Shown: positions 4,796 to 12,568 of the stretch, piece by piece | Position numbering within the stretch: the stretch's first letter is position 1 | Layout: the number at the start of each line of letters is the position of its first letter | From: DAOVFN01 sp964484305 | GTDB lineage: Archaea > Aenigmatarchaeota > Aenigmatarchaeia > QMZP01 | Length of the DNA: 13,513 bases | Assembly: GCA_964484305.1 (NCBI GenBank) | Contig: CAZAEI010000022.1 | Span: 1-13,513, forward strand | Reading direction: 5' to 3' | The notes under the pieces: model-generated | Database searches by the model: none | What the model saw: only the letters and a program-made list of their open reading frames with translations | What the model was told of the DNA's origin: nothing | Position numbers and translations under genes: made by a program

Positions 4796-5944
4796 ATGAA
4801 AATCCTCATGCTGGGAAGCAAGGAATATCCCCTCGGGGTGAGCGCCGGCCGCGATCCCAGGGCAGGCGGGGGAATTGAGTTCCACGTGGAGAAGCTCTCC
4901 AAGTACCTTGCCCGCCACGGCCATGAGGTCTTCATAATCACCAGGCGGTTCCCGGGCCAGCCCACCCAGGAAACCACTGCCAACATCCATGTATACAGGA
5001 CGAGATACATCCCCGGCAGATACTTCAGGGCCTTCGGCCCCACACTTCCCGGCTTCTTCGGGGCACTCTTCCTTATCAGAAAGCACCGAATCGATATCAT
5101 CCATTCACATGCAGCCATGGCAGGCTTCTTCGGGGCCATCCTCTCCAGGCTTACCGGGAGACCCATGGTCTTCACTCCCCACGGAATCAATGTAGACCTC
5201 TGTTTTCCCGCAAGGGGAGCTGTCAGGTTCTTACTGGGGGCCTCCCTGAGAGGGGCCGCAAGGATATTGTTCATAAGCAGGGTTGCCAGGGATGCCCTCT
5301 CCCCCAAGACAAGGACTCCGCATGCCCTCCTCACCAATGCCATAGACCTTGAAGACTACGACTTCAAACCATACAGACACACTCAGGCAGCAAAGCCTCC
5401 TGCAGGCACTAAAGTGCAGGGCGAGATAAACTTCCTGTTTCTTGGAAGGCTGGAGGAGGTCAAGGGCGTGGACACCCTTATCGAGGCCTTCTCCCTCCTC
5501 CTCAAGAAATGCCCCAGGGCCCAGCTCATGATAGCCGGGGAGGGCAGCCTTAAGAACAAGGTAGTCAATCTTATCATCCAGAAGAAAACAGACAGGATAC
5601 GCTACCTGGGCTGGGTGGACCCCCGGCAGGCCCTCAGGGACTCTGATGTCTTTGTCCTCCCCAGCAGGGAGAAGGGCCAGCCCGTGGCCCTTTTGGAGGC
5701 CATGGCCTCGGGCAGGATAATCATCACCTCCCTTCCCTTCATAAGACCAGGCAGGACAGGCATTGCCTGCAGGGCCGGCAGCCCCGAGGACCTCTACAGG
5801 AAGATGCTGATGGTATGCAGGAACCCGGGCCGCTACAGGAGACTGGGAAGGCAGGCCAGGGAGGAGGCGCGCTCCTTCACCTGGGACTCTGTTTCCAGGT
5901 TATTCGAGAGAGAGTACGGGCAGGCCCTCAGGGACTCACGTTAG
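4796..5944 (+). CDS. GT4 family glycosyltransferase
   Basis: A 382-residue GT-B enzyme that transfers a sugar from a nucleotide-sugar donor, probably in surface-glycan or glycolipid assembly on the cytoplasmic face of the membrane. The N-terminal acceptor domain has GGGIEFHVEKLSKYLARHGHEV at about 24-45, then HSHAAMAGFFG and FTPHGIN. The donor domain has FLFLGRLEEVKGVDTL (213-228) and the E-x-x-x-x-x-x-x-E signature with E292 and E301 (EKGQPVALLEAMASG). The ATG at 4796 was chosen over a frame open from 4652 because a TATA box lies 25 bases upstream and the family begins MKILMLG. Codon use is GC-rich, as in the core genes. It is followed 92 bases later by a methyltransferase with its own promoter. 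The exact sugar cannot be told. Confidence 0.88.
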   Translation: MKILMLGSKEYPLGVSAGRDPRAGGGIEFHVEKLSKYLARHGHEVFIITRRFPGQPTQETTANIHVYRTRYIPGRYFRAFGPTLPGFFGALFLIRKHRIDIIHSHAAMAGFFGAILSRLTGRPMVFTPHGINVDLCFPARGAVRFLLGASLRGAARILFISRVARDALSPKTRTPHALLTNAIDLEDYDFKPYRHTQAAKPPAGTKVQGEINFLFLGRLEEVKGVDTLIEAFSLLLKKCPRAQLMIAGEGSLKNKVVNLIIQKKTDRIRYLGWVDPRQALRDSDVFVLPSREKGQPVALLEAMASGRIIITSLPFIRPGRTGIACRAGSPEDLYRKMLMVCRNPGRYRRLGRQAREEARSFTWDSVSRLFEREYGQALRDSR

Positions 5945-6007
5945 CACACCCAAACAGCCCCAGGGAATCACGGAGCGATTCATGCGGGCCCATGACACTT
6001 CCCCTAA

Positions 6008-6015
6008 TTTATATA
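6008..6015 (+). promoter_or_regulatory. TATA box of the methyltransferase / Trm112-like operon
   Basis: TTTATATA is centred about 25 bases before the ATG at 6037, the expected distance for a leaderless archaeal transcript. It also argues against a longer upstream start. Confidence 0.65.
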
Positions 6016-6036
6016 CACTGTCCTCAACTATCTAAA

Positions 6037-6753
6037 ATGGAATCCAGGGTCATCGGCGGGGACAGGGAACAGGGGGAGGTCACCGATTTCTACCAAAGAC
6101 TCGTCTATCCCTCGCGGGTGAGCGATGAGAGGTATGCAGGGCTTGCCAGGATAAAGAGCGGTGAGATGATTGCGGATTTTGGCTGCGGACAGTCGCTTTT
6201 CTATGAGAGCTTCAGGAACCACAGGCCAAAACCCGTTTTCTTTGACATATCTGACAGCTGCCTGAGGACCATATACTACGGCTTCAGGGTAAGGGGCGAC
6301 ATCCAGCACCTGCCATTCGCGGACAAGACCTTTGACAAGATATTCTGCATAGGCGTGATACACCATGTCCCGGATCCCCGGGCCGCAATCCAGGAGACAT
6401 ACCGTGTCCTCAAAAAGGGGGGCCTTTTCGTCATGGGCGTGTATTCTGATAAGGGCTTCCAGCCCAGGTTCAGATACCTGTATGACAGAATGGGCATCAT
6501 GAGGGGCCTTGGCTTTCGCATGGGCAAGCGGATACTAACCCACCACCACCGGAGCAGGGGCAGCCCCCTGACCAGGGGGGAAATCGAATCGCGGGCGAGT
6601 GACTGGCTGGAGACGCCCGTCGTGAGGTACATGCCTGAGGGCCGCTGGCTGGATTTGCTTGAAGGGTGCGGCTTTGAGGTAGATGTCCCAAAAAGAAAGA
6701 GGATTTCCACCATGGAGATATTCACGTCCCGGAGGAAGAATGGAAGTGACTAA
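6037..6753 (+). CDS. Class I SAM-dependent methyltransferase
   Basis: A 238-residue Rossmann-fold methyltransferase. SAM-binding motif I is IADFGCGQS (45-53), the acidic end of strand 2 is VFFDISDS (67-74), motif III is GDIQHLPFAD (87-96), and CIGVIHHVPDP (104-114) and RVLKKGG (123-129) complete a Methyltransf_11-type core. The C-terminal third (HHHRSRGS... DWLETPVVRYM) is a family-specific lid. The substrate is unknown: a lipid, glycan or RNA are all possible. A longer frame from 5815 would overlap the glycosyltransferase and bypass the TATA box, so I rejected it. Its end overlaps the Trm112-like gene by 14 bases, which points to a complex with that small protein. Confidence 0.88.
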   Translation: MESRVIGGDREQGEVTDFYQRLVYPSRVSDERYAGLARIKSGEMIADFGCGQSLFYESFRNHRPKPVFFDISDSCLRTIYYGFRVRGDIQHLPFADKTFDKIFCIGVIHHVPDPRAAIQETYRVLKKGGLFVMGVYSDKGFQPRFRYLYDRMGIMRGLGFRMGKRILTHHHRSRGSPLTRGEIESRASDWLETPVVRYMPEGRWLDLLEGCGFEVDVPKRKRISTMEIFTSRRKNGSD

Positions 6754-6931
6754 CATAAGCTTCAGGAAGATAAACACCTTTGACAGGGATATGGCAGGGA
6801 TCCTTGCCTGCCCCAGGTGCAGGAAGGGCCTGGATATCCGGGCCGATTCCCTGAGATGCGCCCGCTGCGGGGTCTCTTACCCCATCGTTAGGGGCATCCC
6901 TGACCTGAGAATGAAGAACAAGGGCCAATAG
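6740..6931 (+). CDS. Trm112-like zinc-ribbon protein
   Basis: A 63-residue protein with the Trm112/UPF0434 signature: ILACPRCRKGL (21-31), C40 and C43 in LRCARCGVSYPIVRGIPDL, giving C24, C27, C40 and C43 as zinc ligands. Trm112 proteins bind and activate class I methyltransferases acting on tRNA, rRNA or release factors. Here the start lies inside the end of a class I methyltransferase gene (14-base overlap), with GGAGGA at 6731-6736 as ribosome-binding site, so translational coupling and a 1:1 complex are likely. It is shorter than archaeal housekeeping Trm112 and may be a dedicated partner. The longer frame from 6683 lacks family support. Confidence 0.85.
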   Translation: MEVTNISFRKINTFDRDMAGILACPRCRKGLDIRADSLRCARCGVSYPIVRGIPDLRMKNKGQ

Positions 6932-6954
6932 AACCGAGCTGTTATTTCCCTTTG

Positions 6955-6972
6955 GGCCGGGAACCCGCGGCC
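6955..6972. terminator. Small hairpin between convergent genes
   Basis: GGCCG (6955-6959) pairs with CGGCC (6968-6972) in the 44-base space between two convergent stop codons. It may help end transcription from both sides, but five pairs in GC-rich DNA is weak evidence. Confidence 0.25.
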
Positions 6973-6975
6973 AGC

Positions 6976-9900
6976 CTATTGAAGGGGAATATCAGAAAGC
7001 CCTTCAGCAGGGTCGCAGCACCTGTCCCTCCAGGACCACAGGAACCTCCTGAGCCAGAAGGGCAGCCTTTCCCAGGGCCACTTGCAGGGCTTATAAACCC
7101 CGAAGTCTGAGTACCTCGGCCCGGACGAGACCCCCGCATCGAACAGGGCCTTTACCTGATAATCCCCGGCCTCCCCTGGCGTGAACGTGAAGACATCCCT
7201 GGCGGTCTCCCCTGCACCCACCTCAAGGGGCCTGGAATACTCCTCCCCACCAACCCAGACCCACAGGGTTCCCGGGAGGGCCTCATCACCCCCATTCGAG
7301 ACCTTTACCCTGATTTTCTCTGCCTGCCCCAGCTTGATGTCCCTCGTATTCACCATAACCTCTACAGGTGATTCATACTCCACCGAGAGCCTTCCCCGCT
7401 TCAGGACCCTGGTCCTGCCACTGCTGTATGTCACGCCAGGGACATATACCCTTACCAGGGTTCTCCCGTCAAGGAGGGTGCTGGTCCTGTACCAGTATTT
7501 GTCCTCCGGGTATCTTCCAGAGAACCCCTCCGGCCCCTCCTCATAGTACTCATCCCAGGGCAAAACAACGGGCTTCACCCACCAGTAGCTCCTGTAGAAC
7601 CCTGTGAACCTGATGTCCTGGACACCAGAGCCCTCTGGAAGGACAAGCTCCCTCACGAACATGGGTATGAGGGGCTTCCCGCTCTCAACAAGGTAGTCAT
7701 CGGCATTGTGCACATACACCCTTCCCTTCTTTATAACATAGTCTGACTCTATCAGGGCCTCGGCCAGGTAGCTGTTGTATGGCCTTATGGTGAACACATA
7801 CTCATGCTCAGGGATGCCCTCCTCCACCGGCCTGTAGGCAGGGTCCCCGAGAAGGAGTCTCTCGTATTTTGTCTTGAAATAGAGGTTCGGAATCTCCCCT
7901 GACCTGAAGAACAGGTCGAACAGCGAGAGGGGATTCTTCGGGACAACGTTGTTTACAGCATCCCTCATGGCCTCCCCCACGGGTTTTCCCCTGGCCAGGC
8001 TGTCAAAGAACAGGCCTGAATAGTACATCGTGTAGGGGTCGTGGACGATTCCTGATGAGCCCGCGGCCATGCCGCCGCCTGACAGGACCTGCATATCTAT
8101 GTCAGAGCCCGCTGACATGTCATGGTCGTCATACAGGAAGTTCGAGAAGTCCAGGTCCTCCATGGGCGTGGCCCTTATGTAGGGCACGGTCATTAGCTCA
8201 ATATCATCCTTATCATCAGGCGGGACAGTCCAGTGCCTGTCGCCCACCCCGAAATAACCGAGTATCCTGGGCTGCCCCAGGTCAGTATCCGGATAGAGAA
8301 CCTCAAGGGCCCCCGGGGCGGTAACACTTCCCTGCTTCAGGTCATCCAGCCATTCCCCCCAGTCATGCTCAAGGTATGCGTACAGCAGGACCTCGCCTAT
8401 CTCGGCAATCCCCCAGGCCAGGCTTATGCAGGTAAGCGTGCCCGCTATACCCCTTGTGCCCTTTATCCCGTAATGAAACATGGCCACCTTCAGCATGTCA
8501 TTCAGGCCCACACTTACGGGGGATTCCGAGCGGTTCTCCACAATCCTCCTGGTCTGGAACCCTGCCGCGTCCAGGGTCAACTGAGCAGAATAGGCCTGTG
8601 CCATGCCCCCGCCCTGGAACTGCATGTCCTGGTAACTCCTGTGCCTGTACTGGCCTATCAGGACAGCGTCCTTCTCCTTGGGGAGGCCCAGCCTCTCAAG
8701 CTGGAGCGAGATGCCTGTCAGGTTTCCCAGGAACCTGCCCACCGAGAGGTCAAAGTGGCTGTCGTTATTGAGGTCAGCATATATCAGATCTGTATATAGC
8801 CTGTCACCGTCCCTGTCGTTCAGGACCTCGAGGCCGGGGTCCCTGAACAGGGCAAATGGTATTGAGTATCCATCACCCACTATGGCCAGGTAGAGGGGCC
8901 CGCCCTTCCTGTATTCCGGGGAGCCGGCGAACAAATCCTGGCCCGACAGGGCACCTGCAGCATCCACTATCCCCTGCCAGATACCAAAGACTCCGTTATC
9001 ATGGTTGGCCTCGTACGGGTCGCCTGCATATTCAATGCCCGACACCCTTACAGGAACTACAAGGCCGCCTCTCATGCCCGCGACCCTTCCCGCAAGCAGG
9101 GAGCTCTCGTTCTCCAGGTTGGCCAGAACGAGGTAGTCTATGCCATCACCGTTGTTTTTGACCTCGTCAATATACAGCTCCTGTATATCCTCTCCTGTGA
9201 GGCCGGTGAGGTCAATAAGCCTGGACGGGTCCCAACCCGAGCTGTCAAATACCAGGGGAATCCCCAGATAATAGGCTAGCTGGGAGGCAATCACCCCACT
9301 GTCCCTGTCATCTGCATACACGGCCCTGGTCTCATTGGGAAAGAACAGGCCGGGCACATCCCCAGGGCCTATCTGATAGGAATTGGCCAGGCCCAAGTCC
9401 ATGCCCAGTGTATAGATGTTGTCGGGCCCGTAATCATCTATAAACCTCTGGACATTCCCTGTCAGGCCATCAGAAACAATCAGGGGAACCCTTGCCGGAA
9501 CCGCGGCCAGGACATCCTGCCAGGCCGGGGATGATATTATCATGGAGTGGTTGGTTGGGAGTGGGGGTTGGGGTAAAATAGAAAGTTCTGCAATCCAGAT
9601 ATCCATAACTTGATATCCACCGGGTTTTCTATCCCAACTAAATGCTATCTTTTTTCCATCGGGACTCCATTCTGCTTCGAATTCGTTTCCAGACCAATTG
9701 GTTAGTTGGAATAATTCTGTACCATCTATATTCATAATCCATAAATCATATCCTATATTTCCAGCTCTATTTGATTCAAAAACTATTCTTCCGTCATAAT
9801 TAATGTCTGGGTTTATATCGACTGAATTATTAAAAGTAATCCTAGTATGATTTGAGCCATCAGAATTCATAACCCAGATATCTACATTGCCATCTTTAAT

Positions 9901-10503
9901 TCCAGTATATATTATTTTACTTCCATCTTTGCTCCATGTAGGAAACATACCATTAAAATCCCCTGAATTATCACTTAATTGAAGAATTTTTGATTCATTC
10001 AGATCCATAACCCATATTTCATATGGCAATCCATAAGAAGCACCACTGTAAACTATCTTGGTTCCGTCTGGGCTCCAGTCTGGATATCGTTCTAATCCAG
10101 AAGAAAATGTTATTCTATGCTCGTTTGTTCCATTCGAATTTACTATCCAAATCCCTCCACCACCATACAATTTATCCCTTACAAAAACAACGCTATCTCC
10201 AACAGGACTCCAATCGGCATGAACGTTGTTTGACCCGGGCGAATCTGCAGGGTCAACTATCATTTTTTGATTAGTACCATCTGAATTCATTGTCCACAAA
10301 CCCTTTCCTAGACCACCCGATGTATAATCTATTCCAGAATCATAAACAATCTCACTCCCATCAAAATTCCAAGAAGGCCCCCCTTCTGCGTTATTGGTTA
10401 TGTTTGTTAGTTGGTAGAATTTTATATCAGGTGTTCCTTTAACAGAGTTAATAAGAAACAGTAGGTATAAGAACATAAATAAAATAAATAAACCTTTTCT
10501 CAT
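6976..10503 (-). CDS. Exported giant protein: TolB-like propeller plus C25 peptidase-like and Ig-like domains
   Basis: A 1175-residue exported protein. Residues 1-23 are a signal peptide (GLFILFMFLYLLFLINS core). Residues about 30-307 hold six PD40 blades, each with a W-S-P-D-G or similar turn and a D-I-W-V-M-N strand, enough for a closed six-bladed TolB-like propeller. A proline linker (ILPQPPLPT, 309-317) leads to a second region. Residues about 320-540 look Rossmann-like and 540-890 resemble gingipain-type C25 peptidases: DGDRLYTDLIYADLNNDSHF, SVGRF, a late FFDSLARGKPVGEAMRDAV helix and LLLGDPAYRPV. Residues about 1045-1138 are an Ig/CARDB-like domain. The tail has no obvious membrane anchor. 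The expected catalytic His and Cys are not evident. The propeller is in AT-rich DNA, the rest in GC-rich DNA. Start is supported by a TATA-like box 25 bases upstream. Confidence 0.82.
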   Translation of the reverse strand: MRKGLFILFMFLYLLFLINSVKGTPDIKFYQLTNITNNAEGGPSWNFDGSEIVYDSGIDYTSGGLGKGLWTMNSDGTNQKMIVDPADSPGSNNVHADWSPVGDSVVFVRDKLYGGGGIWIVNSNGTNEHRITFSSGLERYPDWSPDGTKIVYSGASYGLPYEIWVMDLNESKILQLSDNSGDFNGMFPTWSKDGSKIIYTGIKDGNVDIWVMNSDGSNHTRITFNNSVDINPDINYDGRIVFESNRAGNIGYDLWIMNIDGTELFQLTNWSGNEFEAEWSPDGKKIAFSWDRKPGGYQVMDIWIAELSILPQPPLPTNHSMIISSPAWQDVLAAVPARVPLIVSDGLTGNVQRFIDDYGPDNIYTLGMDLGLANSYQIGPGDVPGLFFPNETRAVYADDRDSGVIASQLAYYLGIPLVFDSSGWDPSRLIDLTGLTGEDIQELYIDEVKNNGDGIDYLVLANLENESSLLAGRVAGMRGGLVVPVRVSGIEYAGDPYEANHDNGVFGIWQGIVDAAGALSGQDLFAGSPEYRKGGPLYLAIVGDGYSIPFALFRDPGLEVLNDRDGDRLYTDLIYADLNNDSHFDLSVGRFLGNLTGISLQLERLGLPKEKDAVLIGQYRHRSYQDMQFQGGGMAQAYSAQLTLDAAGFQTRRIVENRSESPVSVGLNDMLKVAMFHYGIKGTRGIAGTLTCISLAWGIAEIGEVLLYAYLEHDWGEWLDDLKQGSVTAPGALEVLYPDTDLGQPRILGYFGVGDRHWTVPPDDKDDIELMTVPYIRATPMEDLDFSNFLYDDHDMSAGSDIDMQVLSGGGMAAGSSGIVHDPYTMYYSGLFFDSLARGKPVGEAMRDAVNNVVPKNPLSLFDLFFRSGEIPNLYFKTKYERLLLGDPAYRPVEEGIPEHEYVFTIRPYNSYLAEALIESDYVIKKGRVYVHNADDYLVESGKPLIPMFVRELVLPEGSGVQDIRFTGFYRSYWWVKPVVLPWDEYYEEGPEGFSGRYPEDKYWYRTSTLLDGRTLVRVYVPGVTYSSGRTRVLKRGRLSVEYESPVEVMVNTRDIKLGQAEKIRVKVSNGGDEALPGTLWVWVGGEEYSRPLEVGAGETARDVFTFTPGEAGDYQVKALFDAGVSSGPRYSDFGVYKPCKWPWERLPFWLRRFLWSWRDRCCDPAEGLSDIPLQ

Positions 10504-10522
10504 AAAGAAAATTCTAATCTAT

Positions 10523-10534
10523 GTTTAATAAAAC
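10523..10534 (-). promoter_or_regulatory. TATA box of the giant exported protein gene
   Basis: The minus strand reads GTTTTATTAAAC, centred 25 bases before the ATG at 10503, consistent with a leaderless message. It lies in a 142-base AT-rich spacer shared with the divergent GT2 gene. Confidence 0.5.
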
Positions 10535-10610
10535 TATCTATTGATATTATTGAAAAAACAAAGCCTATTTTTAATATACGACAGTAATAGCTTTCCTTTC
10601 GAATAAGTCT

Positions 10611-10619
10611 ATTTTAAAC
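10611..10619 (+). promoter_or_regulatory. TATA-like box of the GT2 gene
   Basis: ATTTTAAAC is centred about 31 bases before the ATG at 10646. An alternative, TTAATATAC, lies near 10571-10579. The whole spacer is AT-rich, so the choice is uncertain. Confidence 0.4.
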
Positions 10620-10645
10620 AATTAAATGTACTAATAAGTGAGACT

Positions 10646-11371
10646 ATGTTAGTATCTTTTATAATCCCCACTTTCAATTCAGAAAAGACCATAAAAATAT
10701 GCCTTGAATCAATAAAAAAACAAGATTGTAGAAAGGAAATTATAGTTGTTGATGGCAATTCTCGTGACAAAACAATAGATATAGTGGAGAGATTTGATAT
10801 AAGATTAATAATAGAAAAAAAGATAGGAATAGCACCCGCCAGGAATACTGGACTTAGAGAATCCAAAGGAGATTACATAGCATTCGTAGACTCAGATGTT
10901 GTGTTACCTGAAGATTGGATAACAAAGGCATTAAAATTCATAGAAGGTAACAAGAAAATTGCTGCTGTGGGGGGCCCTGGAAAAAGTTACGAAAAAAACA
11001 CAATCTCAGATTCTCTCAACTTCCTTCTCTTTGGGAACTCTTCTTTGGTAAAAAATAAATTTGTAGATAGTATTGCCACAATGGATGTTTTATATAAAAG
11101 AAAAGCCATTAAAGGGATGCTTTTTGATGAATCTATGTTTTTAGGTGAGGATCCTGAATTTAATTTCCGGCTCAGAAAAAGAGGATTTAAACTGCTTTAT
11201 GATAGAAATTTGTGGGTATATCATCAACATCCTACAAAATTTGTGGGATTACTTAGAAAGTGGTACAATTATGGTAAGAGTTATCCTCTTCTTGGCTCTA
11301 AACATAAAGAAATAAGAAACATACAATTCTATCTCAGGATATTCTATATACCAGCATTTTTCTCATTCATT
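10646..11371 (+). CDS. GT2 family glycosyltransferase, 3' end lost in assembly gap
   Basis: 242 residues are visible before the run of N. It is a GT-A fold enzyme: MLVSFIIPTFNSEKTI at the N-terminus, VVDGNSRDKT (34-43), the metal-binding DSD motif in YIAFVDSDVVLPEDW (82-84), and FLGEDPEFNFRLRKRG with the catalytic-base-type GED at 167-169. The later segment (YIPAFFSFI) turns hydrophobic, so a C-terminal membrane helix may begin at the gap. It probably adds a sugar to a lipid-linked glycan. It is AT-rich and divergent from the giant exported protein, convergent with the GT4. The apparent continuation across the N run is out of frame with any homology and is not part of this gene. GTGAG at 10639-10643 may serve as ribosome-binding site. 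Confidence 0.88.
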
Positions 11372-11471
11372 NNNNNNNNNNNNNNNNNNNNNNNNNNNNN
11401 NNNNNNNNNNNNNNNNNNNNNNNNNNNNNNNNNNNNNNNNNNNNNNNNNNNNNNNNNNNNNNNNNNNNNNN
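11372..11471. other. Assembly gap of 100 N
   Basis: Exactly 100 unknown bases, the usual placeholder for a scaffold gap of unknown length. It removes the 3' end of the GT2 gene and the 3' end of the convergent GT4 gene; further genes could be missing between them. Confidence 0.99.
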
Positions 11472-12547
11472 TTAAGTGTTTTCATTTCTTCTTTCATAAT
11501 CTTTTCTATGAAGTATTTTTTACTCTCCTTTAAGGCATTCCTTGAAAGCATTTCTCTGAAATCTACATCTTCACAAACTTTCTTTATAGCTAATGATAGC
11601 TGGGCTACATCTTTCGGTCTAACAACGATGCCGTTTACGTAGTTACTGACAATCTCTCTTGAACCCCTGACATCAGTGACTATACATGGTGTACCAGATG
11701 CAAAAGCCTCTATGATCACCTTAGGTTGACCCTCCATTGTAATTGTAGGTAAGACAAGCGCATATGATTCCCTTAGATATGATGATAACTTTTTCTGCTT
11801 GAGTGATCCAGTAAAAACGATATTATTAAGATTCAGATCCTTTGATAATTCTTTAAGACCTTTCATCTCGTTACCACTACCTATTATAAATATTCTTAGT
11901 TTTTTGTCAAATTTACCTATGGCTGAAAGAAAGTAATCCAAACCCTTAAGCCAGTGCAGTCTGCCTACAAAAACAATCTGTCTTTTCTTTTTCACTGAAG
12001 GATAAAAAATAGAATTATCAACGAAGTTTGGAATTACTTTAGTTTTAATCTGGTATGACCCTTTCAGCTTATCTTCAAGCCTTTTTGTGGTAGTAAATAC
12101 ATAATCAAGTGAGATAAAAACAAACCTTTCTATTAAAACTGCTACCAACCATTTGAACATGTTATGATGGATTTTCTCTTGCTCTACCCAGTCATAATGG
12201 TAACTAGCAACAACATGATTCTTTGAAAGAAACTTTACAAATGGCAATGCTGGGTTTGACACACCAAAAACCCTAATTATACCTCTTTTCAATTTTGCGC
12301 TTGATAAAACAATAAAAATAAAATATAAAATTTGTTTTATTATGGGTTTCTGAATCATAAAGGGCAATGTTCTATGTTTTATACCAAGATATTTTGAGTA
12401 GTTTACTTTATCTGAGGATATTACCTCAACATCAAATTCTTTTCTGTAAAAACGAATCTGTCTATTAAATCTCTCCAAAAAACCGAACTTTTCAAATGTT
12501 TCTAAATCACCACCAGTTGACATCATCAAATGAAGTTTTGGTTTCAT
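11472..12547 (-). CDS. GT4 family glycosyltransferase, C-terminus lost in assembly gap
   Basis: 358 residues are visible from ATG 12547 to the gap; the usual family length of 370-390 suggests only a short tail is missing. GT-B fold: the N-terminal domain opens MKPKLHLMMSTGGDLETFEKFG, and the donor domain has IVFVGRLHWLKGLDYFL (191-207) and the two-glutamate signature E272 and E280 in TMEGQPKVIIEAFASGTP. A hydrophobic patch (IIKQILYFIFIVLSS, 69-83) may contact the membrane. The start lies 21 bases after the stop of the asparagine-synthase-like gene on the same strand, so they form an operon. AT-rich codon use differs from the GT4 at 4796. Probable role: surface glycan assembly, sugar unknown. 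Confidence 0.88.
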
Positions 12548-12568
12548 AATATCATTATACTCTTTATT

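Noticed and set aside
5815..6036. Longer start for the methyltransferase
   Set aside because: It overlaps the glycosyltransferase 3' end by 130 bases in another frame and skips a well-placed TATA box before ATG 6037.
6683..6739. Longer start for the Trm112-like gene
   Set aside because: The extra residues lie deep inside the methyltransferase gene and match nothing. ATG 6740 has GGAGGA just upstream.
9580..10440. Tandem DNA repeats or CRISPR-like array
   Set aside because: The recurring similarity is at protein level (PD40 blades about 45 residues apart). The DNA copies are divergent and there are no spacers.
11472..11533. Continuation of the GT2 frame across the N run
   Set aside because: The residues after the gap are the antisense of the GT4 C-terminal region, Phe-rich noise; the real frame across the gap is unknown.
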